From: QHBQ01 sp038230695
GTDB lineage: Bacteria > Chloroflexota > Chloroflexia > QHBQ01
NCBI GenBank assembly: GCA_038230695.1
Contig: JBBRMT010000164.1
Span: 1 to 10,710 of the forward strand
Length of the DNA stretch: 10,710 bases
Reading direction: 5' to 3'
Shown: one piece after another, positions 5,901-10,632 of the stretch
Layout: each line of letters starts with the position of its first letter
How positions within the stretch are numbered: the stretch's first letter is position 1
Made by a program: the position numbers and the translations under genes
Notes under the pieces: generated by a model
Told to the model about the DNA's origin: nothing
Database searches by the model: none
What the model saw: the letters and a program-made list of their open reading frames with translations, nothing else

Positions 5901-7741
5901 GCTACGACCTGGCCCAGCGCGATGCAACCGGTAACTTCCACGCTTATTACGGCGTAACCGAAGAAGGGCTGCACGGCCCCTGGCTGGCCTTCACCTCCAC
6001 CACCCCCATAATCGTGAGCGAGGACGAAACCGCCTACGCCGAGCAACCAGCCGCCGCCGAGAGCGCCAGCCACGAGGTTGCGCCAGAGGCCCAGAGCATG
6101 ATGCTCTATGACCCCGCCACCCTCAGCAACATCAGCGACTTTGCCGACCTGATCGAGCAACACTTCAACCTCATGGATGACCCACACGAGCAGGCCATGG
6201 CCCTGACCACGCACGGTCACGAACATCTTGCTTACCCCGCAACCCCACGCCGCCGTGAACAAACCGCCCCGCTCGATGAGACGCTGCTGCCTGCATCGGT
6301 ATTCGACGAGGCCACCCTGGTGCCAGAGATGGTTCCAGCCCACAGCGCCGCTGATGAGGCGGCCATCGCTGAAGGTCTAGCCGAGTTCGAGCCGCCAGTA
6401 TATCTTCTGCCGGAAGAGGTTGGCGACTTCATCATCGTGCTTGATAGCAGCGATGTGCCGGAAGCGGCAGCGGTGAGCGAGGAGCAGGCAACCTTGCCGT
6501 TGACCGAAGCCCGCTCCGCCTGGGGTATCGCCCTGGAGCCGGAGCAGCGCAGCCGAGGGCGCGGCGGACGTGGTCGGGGCAAGCAGCAAGCTGCTGAAGC
6601 GAACGCTGAACCAGCAAATGCAATCGAAGCGGCCTCATCCGAACCAATCGCCATTCCCGAACCAGCCGCTAGCGGAGAGGCGCAAGCGGTTGCCCCTGAT
6701 GCGTCTCCACGCCAGAAGTCCAGCCCGAAGCGCCGCCCCCAGCAGGCCAAAGTCCAGCCCGAAGCGCAGTCATCCGTCGAGGCCGCACCCACCGCTGCTC
6801 AACCCAAACCTGGTCGCAATCGCAACCGCAAGCCAGCCAGCCAACCTGAAGCGCAAGCCTCAAGCGAAACCCCGACTGTAGCGCCTGCCGAAACCAGCGA
6901 GGCGAAGGCGGTGGAGAACAAGCCAGCCCGCAATGGCCGCAGGCGTAATGGCCCCAGCGACCTGCGCCGTGGCCGCGACGAGGATCCCGCCAACCCCGAC
7001 ATCGCCCCCATCCCCCAGCTTGCCCACCAGGTCGAACCCTATGATGAGCGCGACTTAGCCGATATGAGCGACGATCGCCACAATCAACCGCCCGCATCGC
7101 ACCCTGATGCGGGCGAGTCAAGTCCCACCCCGATTGATATTATCCGCAGCAATCGGCGCAAGAACACATCCAGCGCCCAGCGCATCGGTGGGCGCATCGT
7201 GGTGCGTGTGCCAGCGGGCCTCACCCCGGTGCAGGAGCAGGAGACGGTCAACAACCTGCTGCTGGCCCTGGATCGCCAGACCCGCCGCCGCACCCTCAAC
7301 GCTGACCGCAACCTGGGCGAACGCGCCGCCGAACTAAATAAACGCTACTTCGAGGGCAAGCTGAAGTACAACTCCATCGAATACGTCACCAACCAGCGGC
7401 GCCGCTATGGCAGTTGCACCCCCGCCACCGGCAGCATCCGCATATCCGACCGCCTGGCGACCATGCCTGTATGGGTGCTGGATTACGTCATCGTTCACGA
7501 ACTGGCCCACCTGCGCGAAGCCAACCACGCCACTGCCTTCTGGAAGCTAGTCAACCGCTACCCCCTCACCGAGCGGGCGCGTGGCTACCTCATTGCGGTG
7601 GGCATGGAAGAGGCGGAGTTAGTAGTGCTGAGTGCTGAGTGCCGATGTACTCCCAGCCCACCGGGAGGGGCTGGGGTGGTGCGTGGCAGCCGACTGCTCC
7701 CACTCCCTCCCAGTGGGCTAATCCTTGCCCACAAGCAGTGA
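2999..7741 (+). CDS. Giant multidomain protein: PHP phosphoesterase, AlbA_2/Schlafen-type domain, orphan domain, YgjP-like metallopeptidase
   Basis: 1580 residues from ATG 2999, a better start than the in-frame TTG at 2906 because the repeat-rich region begins just after it; the ribosome site is weak (AGAGAG, 12 nt upstream). Order by residue: 24-243 Pro/Ala-rich with about ten ERIT motifs; ~290-565 PHP domain with metal ligands H297/H299 (DLHCH), D333/H334 (FTDHN), E384 (PGFEFS), H392, H451 and D517/H519 (SSDSH); ~575-715 AlbA_2 (VVAFANTNGGTIFLGV, then QIYIRQESETN); basic patch RRNRRKRGRG near 840; 895-1000 Trp-rich compact domain I do not recognise; acidic then R/G-rich linker; ~1395-1543 YgjP/DUF45 peptidase with RRRYGSC and HELAHLREANH (H1500, E1501, H1504, H1510). 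No signal peptide or membrane segment, so probably cytosolic. PHP domains hydrolyse phosphoesters, some as exonucleases; AlbA_2 binds nucleic acid; YgjP-like proteins are zinc hydrolases often found near type I restriction genes. A nucleic-acid role is inference. The last ~40 residues look like read-through into repeat DNA. Confidence 0.9.
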   Translation: MATNDKSKRPPRRSAATPAAPTNLPPEKITARPSAETEDQGNARDTTATRAARDLRAQRAAERAARATAAVSGDTTTPAPTNAPPQPTPAPAASNQLPPERITAAPVASPAASSQLPAERITATPSPVAAPVASSQLPPERITPKPVAVERITPKAAPAPERITPKAAPAPERITPKPVSAPERVTPRPQRTVQASSRPQDVAPALPAERVSSAPAEPEHRTHRTVTSHSNPTMRTLPGERISPRRPGERSVGRGGDDESSAEPRTYTTAELRLEQEQRRAVELMHPGMYWYRMDLHCHTPRSTVCYREPNVSYLRILQKAEERHVDIMAFTDHNTVAGYDDLMRDRAHVEQMEREGRLTTDERYRLEEYRRIFSKILVLPGFEFSATFGFHITCIFPPTTSLRRLEYLLMSMGITEEKMLLGSPEVGATTDVLNVYRTVAAEGGICIGAHANSSNGIVMNGFNFGGQTKIAYTQDPNLAALEVTDLESVSRRSTANFFNGSKPEYPRRMHCIQSSDSHLIYRDEKQRLPGMGDRTTDVLLPEQGFAALKALLFSSDFDRVRPSRQISEAPFDAVKAARTVGPNQVQAFHDRLPMRRTSSHHILRDVVAFANTNGGTIFLGVPPQSSLPLRGVDNPAEAIDVLRGDIQRNITPALNLNMDLRTSEGKTVVLVNVPKGSDRPYALEGSQIYIRQESETNLAMRDEIVQLMRDVLAGGAGETVFAPRPAQIQPAQPQAQSGNGRDERRFERRERFIPAPREEQPTAVPQPQIAASPAVDAVASPPESLRHPAPQVEPALIPLAAPSVAAATIAAESDNSGAEHPEESRQSAIGEEQAGAAHRRNRRKRGRGPGQPAEAAATEPLAEEPSSMELGEPIGVEVETTSPDSITDPPHTGVEIVASEERDGTIYHTMKDLRNGNLVHHVSRHSARRLWRYAITQREHNDPRPEDVTWLGDIGLWRSTIRADVRRYDLAQRDATGNFHAYYGVTEEGLHGPWLAFTSTTPIIVSEDETAYAEQPAAAESASHEVAPEAQSMMLYDPATLSNISDFADLIEQHFNLMDDPHEQAMALTTHGHEHLAYPATPRRREQTAPLDETLLPASVFDEATLVPEMVPAHSAADEAAIAEGLAEFEPPVYLLPEEVGDFIIVLDSSDVPEAAAVSEEQATLPLTEARSAWGIALEPEQRSRGRGGRGRGKQQAAEANAEPANAIEAASSEPIAIPEPAASGEAQAVAPDASPRQKSSPKRRPQQAKVQPEAQSSVEAAPTAAQPKPGRNRNRKPASQPEAQASSETPTVAPAETSEAKAVENKPARNGRRRNGPSDLRRGRDEDPANPDIAPIPQLAHQVEPYDERDLADMSDDRHNQPPASHPDAGESSPTPIDIIRSNRRKNTSSAQRIGGRIVVRVPAGLTPVQEQETVNNLLLALDRQTRRRTLNADRNLGERAAELNKRYFEGKLKYNSIEYVTNQRRRYGSCTPATGSIRISDRLATMPVWVLDYVIVHELAHLREANHATAFWKLVNRYPLTERARGYLIAVGMEEAELVVLSAECRCTPSPPGGAGVVRGSRLLPLPPSGLILAHKQ
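3446..3577 (+). repeat. 33-bp in-frame tandem repeat encoding ERITPKxAPAP
   Basis: Four consecutive units start with GAGCGC at 3446, 3479, 3512 and 3545, with an exact period of 33 bp (11 codons). The first two encode ERITPKAAPAP, the third ERITPKPVSAP and the fourth begins ERVTPRPQ. Looser copies (LPPEKIT, LPPERIT twice, LPAERIT, LPAERVS, LPGERIS) extend the array over 3068-3726. It forms the disordered N-terminal segment of the giant protein. Confidence 0.85.
7624..7644 (+). repeat. Heptanucleotide tandem repeat AGTGCTG x3
   Basis: AGTGCTG occurs at 7624-7630 and 7631-7637, followed by AGTGCCG at 7638-7644. It lies immediately after the end of the peptidase homology of the giant gene. Heptameric short tandem repeats of this kind are known mainly from intergenic DNA of cyanobacteria, so finding one in a coding 3' end suggests the reading frame has run into former spacer DNA. 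Confidence 0.65.
7652..7717 (+). repeat. Two GC-rich hairpins inside the 3' end of the giant gene
   Basis: CCCAGCCC (7652-7659) pairs with GGGCTGGG (7668-7675) across an 8-nt loop, and CCCACT (7699-7704) pairs with AGTGGG (7712-7717) across 7 nt. The first resembles a decayed member of the dispersed hairpin family described elsewhere in this window (ACCGGG, then GGGGCTGGGG, then GCGT). They encode the unconserved Pro/Gly-rich C-terminal tail and may act as structured RNA at the mRNA 3' end. Confidence 0.45.
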
Positions 7742-7749
7742 AGGGTGGT

Positions 7750-7774
7750 AGTGGTGGGGTATAACCCCGCCGCT
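7750..7774 (+). terminator. Terminator-like hairpin after the giant gene
   Basis: Starting 9 nt after the TGA at 7739-7741, positions 7750-7760 pair with 7764-7774 around an ATA triloop: 11 pairs including two G-U wobbles, with the core GGGGT/ACCCC. No T-run follows, so it is at best an imperfect intrinsic terminator or an mRNA 3'-end stabiliser. Confidence 0.4.
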
Positions 7775-7780
7775 CGCCGG

Positions 7781-7818
7781 GTTACTGAGGGCTGGGAGCG
7801 TAGCTCCGATCGGTCAAG
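7781..7818 (+). repeat. Decayed copy of the dispersed hairpin repeat (plus orientation)
   Basis: The stretch reads GTTACTGAGGGCTGGGA, then GCGTAGCTCCG, then ATCGGTCAAG. It matches the copies at 10021-10068 and 10092-10139 (GGGCTGGGGCGCAGCCCGAT, then CGGTCGGGCG) and the reverse complement of 10198-10300 with scattered substitutions. It lies in the 233-bp spacer between the giant gene and the ECF sigma gene. The rest of that spacer holds a hairpin and no convincing promoter; TATATT at 7926-7931 has no recognisable -35 partner. Confidence 0.65.
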
Positions 7819-7974
7819 CACATCAATGTTTATCGCAAGCACTTATGCACCGACGTTCGTAGCAGCGGTGCGGCTGGTGCGGGTCAGCGAAAAGTCACCG
7901 TTATATCACCCCACCGTTTTCCGTCTATATTAGCAAATAACCCCAGCCAGGGGAGAAGAGAGGTCCAGAGGCTT

Positions 7975-8592
7975 ATGGCCTTCTGGTCGCCACAAGCGCA
8001 GGCTGAGTCCGTCCCCGCCGATCACACCGCCAATGATGCGGGATCCGACGATGCCGAGTTGGAGGCGCGGCTGCACACCGACCCGGACGCGCTGGCCTTG
8101 CTCTACGAGCGCTACATCGAGCCGGTCTACCGCTATTGCTACGTGCGGATGGGCAACCGCGAACGCGCCGAGGATGCTACAAGCGAGGTGTTCCTGCGCG
8201 TGGTGGCGGGGCTGAACGAATATCAGCAGGGCAACTTCGCCGCCTGGCTGTTCCGCATCGCTCACAACGTGGTGGTGGACAGTTATCGGGCGCGACGGCC
8301 CGAAGCGGCGATTGACGATGCGCTGCACCTCAGCGACCCCCAGCCCACCCCTGAAGACGCGATCGCGGGCGGCGAGGAGTACGAGCCGCTCTACGACGCG
8401 CTGGCGATGCTGAACCATGAGCAACGGGCGGTTATCGAGATGCAGTTCAGCGGCTGGTCCGACGCACAGATTGCCGCCGCGCTGTCGCGCACCCCAGCAG
8501 CGGTGCGGATGCTGCGGCTGCGGGCGATGCAAAGGTTGCGCGAGATAATGAAGCCAGCTAACGTCAGGGAAGAGGTATCCAATGGGCAGTGA
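7975..8592 (+). CDS. ECF-type RNA polymerase sigma factor
   Basis: 205 residues from ATG 7975, with AGAGG sequences 3 and about 11 nt upstream. It directs core RNA polymerase to a small regulon when released from a partner protein. An acidic, poorly structured N-terminus of about 35 residues precedes region sigma-2 (about 38-108: DPDALALLYERYIEPVYRYC, the R-x-x-A-E-D-A-x-S-E-V-F core-binding helix, and AAWLFRIAHNVVVDSYRAR). A variable linker follows, then sigma-4 (about 138-192) with its helix-turn-helix: LYDALAMLNHEQRAVI, SDAQIAAALSRTPAAVRML, RLRAMQRLREIM. There is no sigma-1 or sigma-3, and the length is normal for the ECF class. Its 3' end overlaps the next gene by 11 bp, so the two are translationally coupled and probably co-transcribed. 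No target promoter motif can be assigned from the sequence. Confidence 0.95.
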   Translation: MAFWSPQAQAESVPADHTANDAGSDDAELEARLHTDPDALALLYERYIEPVYRYCYVRMGNRERAEDATSEVFLRVVAGLNEYQQGNFAAWLFRIAHNVVVDSYRARRPEAAIDDALHLSDPQPTPEDAIAGGEEYEPLYDALAMLNHEQRAVIEMQFSGWSDAQIAAALSRTPAAVRMLRLRAMQRLREIMKPANVREEVSNGQ

Positions 8593-9799
8593 TGAAGAAC
8601 AGCAGGCCGCGCTACTGGAGCAATACAGCCACGCGCTAGAGCAGAACCCCACTGCGCTGTCACCTGCCGAGCTAGATCCCGAACTTGCGGAGCAGGCCCA
8701 GTTGCTGCGCCGTGGCCTCGATGCGCCTGCGCCCACGCTGGCCTATCGCACCCGCCTCAAAGCCCAACTGCAAACCGCCCTGCATGGCGCAACCGGCGTA
8801 GAGCAGGCATCCGTCATGACCATGCTCCCCGACATCGGCGCGGGCCGCTTCAGCCAATCCGCCCGCACCAACCCGCTGCGCCGCTGGTTCTTCCCGCGCC
8901 TGGCAACCGCCGCTGTGGTCGCCCTGATTGTGATATTCGGCTGGTTCCTGATCGGCAACCTGAACAACCCCACCGCGCCCCTCAGCGCCGCCCAAATCCT
9001 GCAGCGGGCGCAAGGTGTGTTTACCGATGGTAGCATCCAGAGCGTTGCTATGACGGTAACCACTACCCGAAGCCAAATCGTTAATTATGGCCGTTCCCTA
9101 CCCACTTCTGCTTCTCAAACCGAAACTGTCACTAACTATACCGCCTTCTGGTACCAAGCTCCCAACCTTTGGCGCACCGAAGATGCCAGTTGGTCAACAT
9201 ATTCTCGCAATGGTAATCTTAATGGTGAGGTCAGCGATGGCACCAACGTTTGGAGTTACAGCTACTCAAACCCTAGTGAGGGGGCTATACCTTATAAAAA
9301 TCAAGTAGACGTTAGTCTGTTTACCAGCTTGCCCGATACCATCAGCGGTGTGCAGCCGCTCGTTCACATAGCCAGGTCTCAGTTCGATACCCTGCAGACT
9401 ATCAACGGCTGTTACAAGCGCGGTGATGGCCTGGGGCGCGTCTGCGATGCTAAACTTGATACCGTGCAGGCTAACAACAGCTGCTACAAGCCTTCCTTGA
9501 TGCGTAGCGAGTTCATGGCTAGGCGCATGGCCTATGTAATTGACACTGGTGATACACAGTGCGCGCCTTTCAACCGGTACACCCTCTGGATTGACCAGAG
9601 TACATATTTTGTGTTGAGAATAGACTTGAAGGGGCAGCCAGTCCAGAACGATGCAACTTTCACCAGCACCATAACCACCGAGTTCAACCAGACGATCGAC
9701 CCTGGCGTTTTCAGCTTCATCCTTCCGCCAGGTGCTACCTTTTATGACCACCGTCCACAAGCGCCCAGCCAGCATCTGACTGATACTCCAACACCGTAG
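8582..9799 (+). CDS. Membrane-anchored probable anti-sigma / sigma-regulatory protein with LolA/RseB-like outer domain
   Basis: 405 residues from ATG 8582, with AGAGG at 8571-8575 six nt upstream; the start lies inside the sigma gene, an overlap typical of sigma/anti-sigma pairs. Residues 1-100 are cytosolic and helical (DPELAEQAQLLRRGL, then PAPTLAYRTRLKAQLQTAL), resembling the short N-terminal regions of actinobacterial and Chloroflexota anti-sigma proteins. The zinc-type HxxxCxxC motif is absent. One transmembrane helix lies at about 107-127 (LATAAVVALIVIFGWFLIG), after positive residues RR and R, so the C-terminus is outside. The outer domain (about 135-390) ends YTLWIDQSTYFVLRIDLKGQ, then TTEFNQTIDPGVFSFILPPG, a pattern of the LolA/MucB-RseB lipoprotein-binding fold. 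It contains C277, C288, C301 and C327 and an 11-residue Cys motif duplicated 24 residues apart. Base usage shifts toward A/T from about 9040. Anti-sigma function is inferred from context; lipid or envelope-stress sensing is speculative. Confidence 0.85.
   Translation: MGSDEEQQAALLEQYSHALEQNPTALSPAELDPELAEQAQLLRRGLDAPAPTLAYRTRLKAQLQTALHGATGVEQASVMTMLPDIGAGRFSQSARTNPLRRWFFPRLATAAVVALIVIFGWFLIGNLNNPTAPLSAAQILQRAQGVFTDGSIQSVAMTVTTTRSQIVNYGRSLPTSASQTETVTNYTAFWYQAPNLWRTEDASWSTYSRNGNLNGEVSDGTNVWSYSYSNPSEGAIPYKNQVDVSLFTSLPDTISGVQPLVHIARSQFDTLQTINGCYKRGDGLGRVCDAKLDTVQANNSCYKPSLMRSEFMARRMAYVIDTGDTQCAPFNRYTLWIDQSTYFVLRIDLKGQPVQNDATFTSTITTEFNQTIDPGVFSFILPPGATFYDHRPQAPSQHLTDTPTP
9383..9490 (+). repeat. 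Internal duplication of a Cys-containing motif (period 72 bp)
   Basis: GATACCCTGCAGACTA (from 9386) and GATACCGTGCAGGCTA (from 9458) begin two 33-bp stretches that encode DTLQTINGCYK and DTVQANNSCYK. The spacing is 72 bp (24 codons) with about four-fifths identity by eye. This is an in-frame tandem duplication in the extracytoplasmic domain of the sigma-regulatory protein. Confidence 0.75.
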
Positions 9800-9843
9800 C
9801 ATGGTTGCCGGTGCAGCTCACAGTTTTGCGATCGTAGTGGCGG

Positions 9844-9916
9844 ATGGCGTTCGCCCTCTTGCCCCCGCATCATGCTCGTCGTCTGCAACCTATGCTGAGG
9901 TAAGGGCGAATCGCAT
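9844..9916. repeat. Imperfect 14-bp inverted repeat
   Basis: ATGGCGTTCGCCCT (9844-9857) is complementary to AGGGCGAATCGCAT (9903-9916) at 12 of 14 positions, including an unbroken 8-bp core (TTCGCCCT/AGGGCGAA), across a 45-nt loop. It begins 45 bp after the stop of the sigma-regulatory gene. It could be a transcript 3'-end structure or the ends of a tiny mobile remnant; no target-site duplication is obvious. Confidence 0.5.
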
Positions 9917-9955
9917 ACGCCCATAAGCAGCAAAATGAGCGAAAACGATGTAACG

Positions 9956-9985
9956 CTACCGGGGGTCTGGGGGTTCAGCCCCCAG
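9956..9985 (+). repeat. Dispersed hairpin repeat, plus orientation, copy with perfect 7-bp stem
   Basis: CTACCGGGGGT is followed by CTGGGGG (9967-9973), loop TTCAG and CCCCCAG (9979-9985). It shares the order TACCGGGGG, CTGGGGG, AGCCCC with the other family members. It is followed by a second small palindrome, GCTAA/TTAGC (9988-10003), whose elements recur in shorter form upstream of the giant gene at 2908-2919. Confidence 0.65.
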
Positions 9986-10020
9986 CTGCTAACCGGCATT
10001 AGCGTTCGGGTCATGCTGCG

Positions 10021-10068
10021 GGCCGTCAAGTTTCAGGGGGCTGGGGCGCAGCCCGATCGGTCGGGCGT
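10021..10068 (+). repeat. 48-bp direct repeat, copy 1 (dispersed hairpin family, plus orientation)
   Basis: Matches 10092-10139 at 46 of 48 positions, with a copy-to-copy distance of 71 bp. It contains a hairpin GGGCTG (10038-10043), loop GGGCG, CAGCCC (10049-10054). A mutually exclusive hairpin GCCCGA (10051-10056)/TCGGGC (10061-10066) shares the central arm. Confidence 0.9.
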
Positions 10069-10091
10069 GAAGCCAATCGAAAGCAGCGGCG

Positions 10092-10139
10092 GTCGTCAAG
10101 TTTCAGGGGGCTGGGGCGCAGCCCGATTGGTCGGGCGTT
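10092..10139 (+). repeat. 48-bp direct repeat, copy 2 (dispersed hairpin family, plus orientation)
   Basis: Second copy of 10021-10068, differing by C/T at the third position and C/T in GATCGG versus GATTGG. Near-identity shows a recent duplication or ongoing homogenisation compared with the more divergent other members. Confidence 0.9.
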
Positions 10140-10197
10140 ACTGATGCTTATTGGAACTAGAGTTTACTAACACCACAATCACCTGGGGCAATAACAA

Positions 10198-10300
10198 TTG
10201 TCCCGCAGCTTTAGTAACGCTGCACGGTGCGGGGCTACGCCCCCAGCCCCCGGTAACTTGGCGGCCCGCTGCCCGGCCCCACCCGCCACAATTGTTCAAG
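10198..10300 (-). repeat. Long dispersed repeat copy (minus orientation)
   Basis: About 103 bp, alignable end to end with 10449-10550 with substitutions and a 1-bp indel. Shared blocks are TTGTCCCGCAGC, TTTAGTAACGCTGC, GGGGCT/CGCCCCC, GGTAACT and GGCGGCCCGCTGCC. It contains the hairpins GCAGC/GCTGC and GGGGC-TAC-GCCCC. Its reverse complement carries GTTACCGGGGGCTGGGG followed by GCGTAGCCCCG, the core of the plus-orientation members. Confidence 0.85.
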
Positions 10301-10314
10301 TTCGTCTCCTCACC

Positions 10315-10343
10315 TTGCCCACAATCACCAGGAGGGATATAAT
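10315..10343 (+). promoter_or_regulatory. Near-consensus sigma-70 promoter with no gene downstream in the window
   Basis: TTGCCC (10315-10320), a 17-bp spacer and TATAAT (10338-10343), the same architecture as the lon promoter. Transcription would start near 10350. No credible coding region follows within the 360 bp left, so it drives either a non-coding RNA or a long leader of a gene beyond the window. Two back-to-back hairpins (10362-10376 and 10378-10397) lie near the predicted 5' end. Confidence 0.55.
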
Positions 10344-10377
10344 ACCAATTCCTAGGGTGAAGGTGTAAATTGCACCA

Positions 10378-10397
10378 GGGCGGGCCACCGCCCGCCC
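10378..10397 (+). repeat. GC-rich hairpin, 8-bp stem
   Basis: GGGCGGGC (10378-10385) pairs perfectly with GCCCGCCC (10390-10397) around the loop CACC. No T-run follows (CTACGG), so it is not a standard terminator. It looks like one of the GC-rich intergenic palindromes common in Chloroflexota and cyanobacteria and does not belong to the main repeat family here. Confidence 0.6.
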
Positions 10398-10427
10398 CTA
10401 CGGAAAATCCACACTTCCAAACGTATC

Positions 10428-10436
10428 TGGTATAAT
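10428..10436 (+). promoter_or_regulatory. Extended -10 promoter element (weak candidate)
   Basis: TGGTATAAT gives a perfect -10 hexamer with an upstream TG. No -35 hexamer is recognisable 16-18 bp upstream. It lies 12 bp before the second long repeat copy and would transcribe through it. Confidence 0.35.
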
Positions 10437-10448
10437 AGACGCTGGTAT

Positions 10449-10550
10449 TTGTCCCGCAGCTTTAGTAACGCTGCGCCGTTCGGGGCTTCGCCCCCAACCC
10501 GCGGTAACTCGGCGGCCCGCTGCCTGTCCCACCCGTCACGATTATTTAAG
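10449..10550 (-). repeat. Long dispersed repeat copy (minus orientation), second
   Basis: Second full-length copy of the 10198-10300 repeat. Its central hairpin is GGGGC-TTC-GCCCC, the loop differing from the first copy, with both stem arms conserved. A changed loop with a kept stem is what one expects if pairing is under selection, though two copies are weak evidence. Confidence 0.85.
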
Positions 10551-10567
10551 ATCATACCAGTAGGGGC

Positions 10568-10626
10568 GCAGATTTATCGCGCTCTTCGCAGAGTATCGCG
10601 CTCTTCGCAGATTTACCGCGCCCTTC
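10568..10626 (+). repeat. Three-unit tandem repeat of about 20 bp
   Basis: Units at 10568-10587 (20 bp), 10588-10606 (19 bp) and 10607-10626 (20 bp) each start with GCAGA and end with GCGCTCTTC or GCGCCCTTC. The units are adjacent with no spacers, so this is not a CRISPR array. It separates two members of the hairpin repeat family. Confidence 0.85.
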
Positions 10627-10632
10627 TATAAA

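Noticed and set aside
7620..7650. Possible CIRCE-like element because of GAGTGCTGAGTGC
   Set aside because: There is no inverted TTAGCACTC/GAGTGCTAA arrangement; it is a direct heptamer repeat inside coding sequence.
8882..8970. Secreted signal peptide at the hydrophobic segment of the sigma-regulatory protein
   Set aside because: The segment lies more than 100 residues from the N-terminus with no cleavage-like motif, so it is a membrane anchor.
9935..10342. Short plus-strand frames of 63-69 codons in the repeat region
   Set aside because: They consist largely of translated hairpin repeats, lack family similarity and differ between repeat copies.
10568..10626. Possible CRISPR remnant
   Set aside because: Units are directly adjacent without spacers and no cas-like gene is present in the window.
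10449..10631. 60-codon plus-strand frame preceded by TATAAT
   Set aside because: It is a translation of the second long repeat copy and the 20-bp tandem repeat; the encoded YRALRRVSRSSQIYRAL is simply the tandem repeat. No Shine-Dalgarno.
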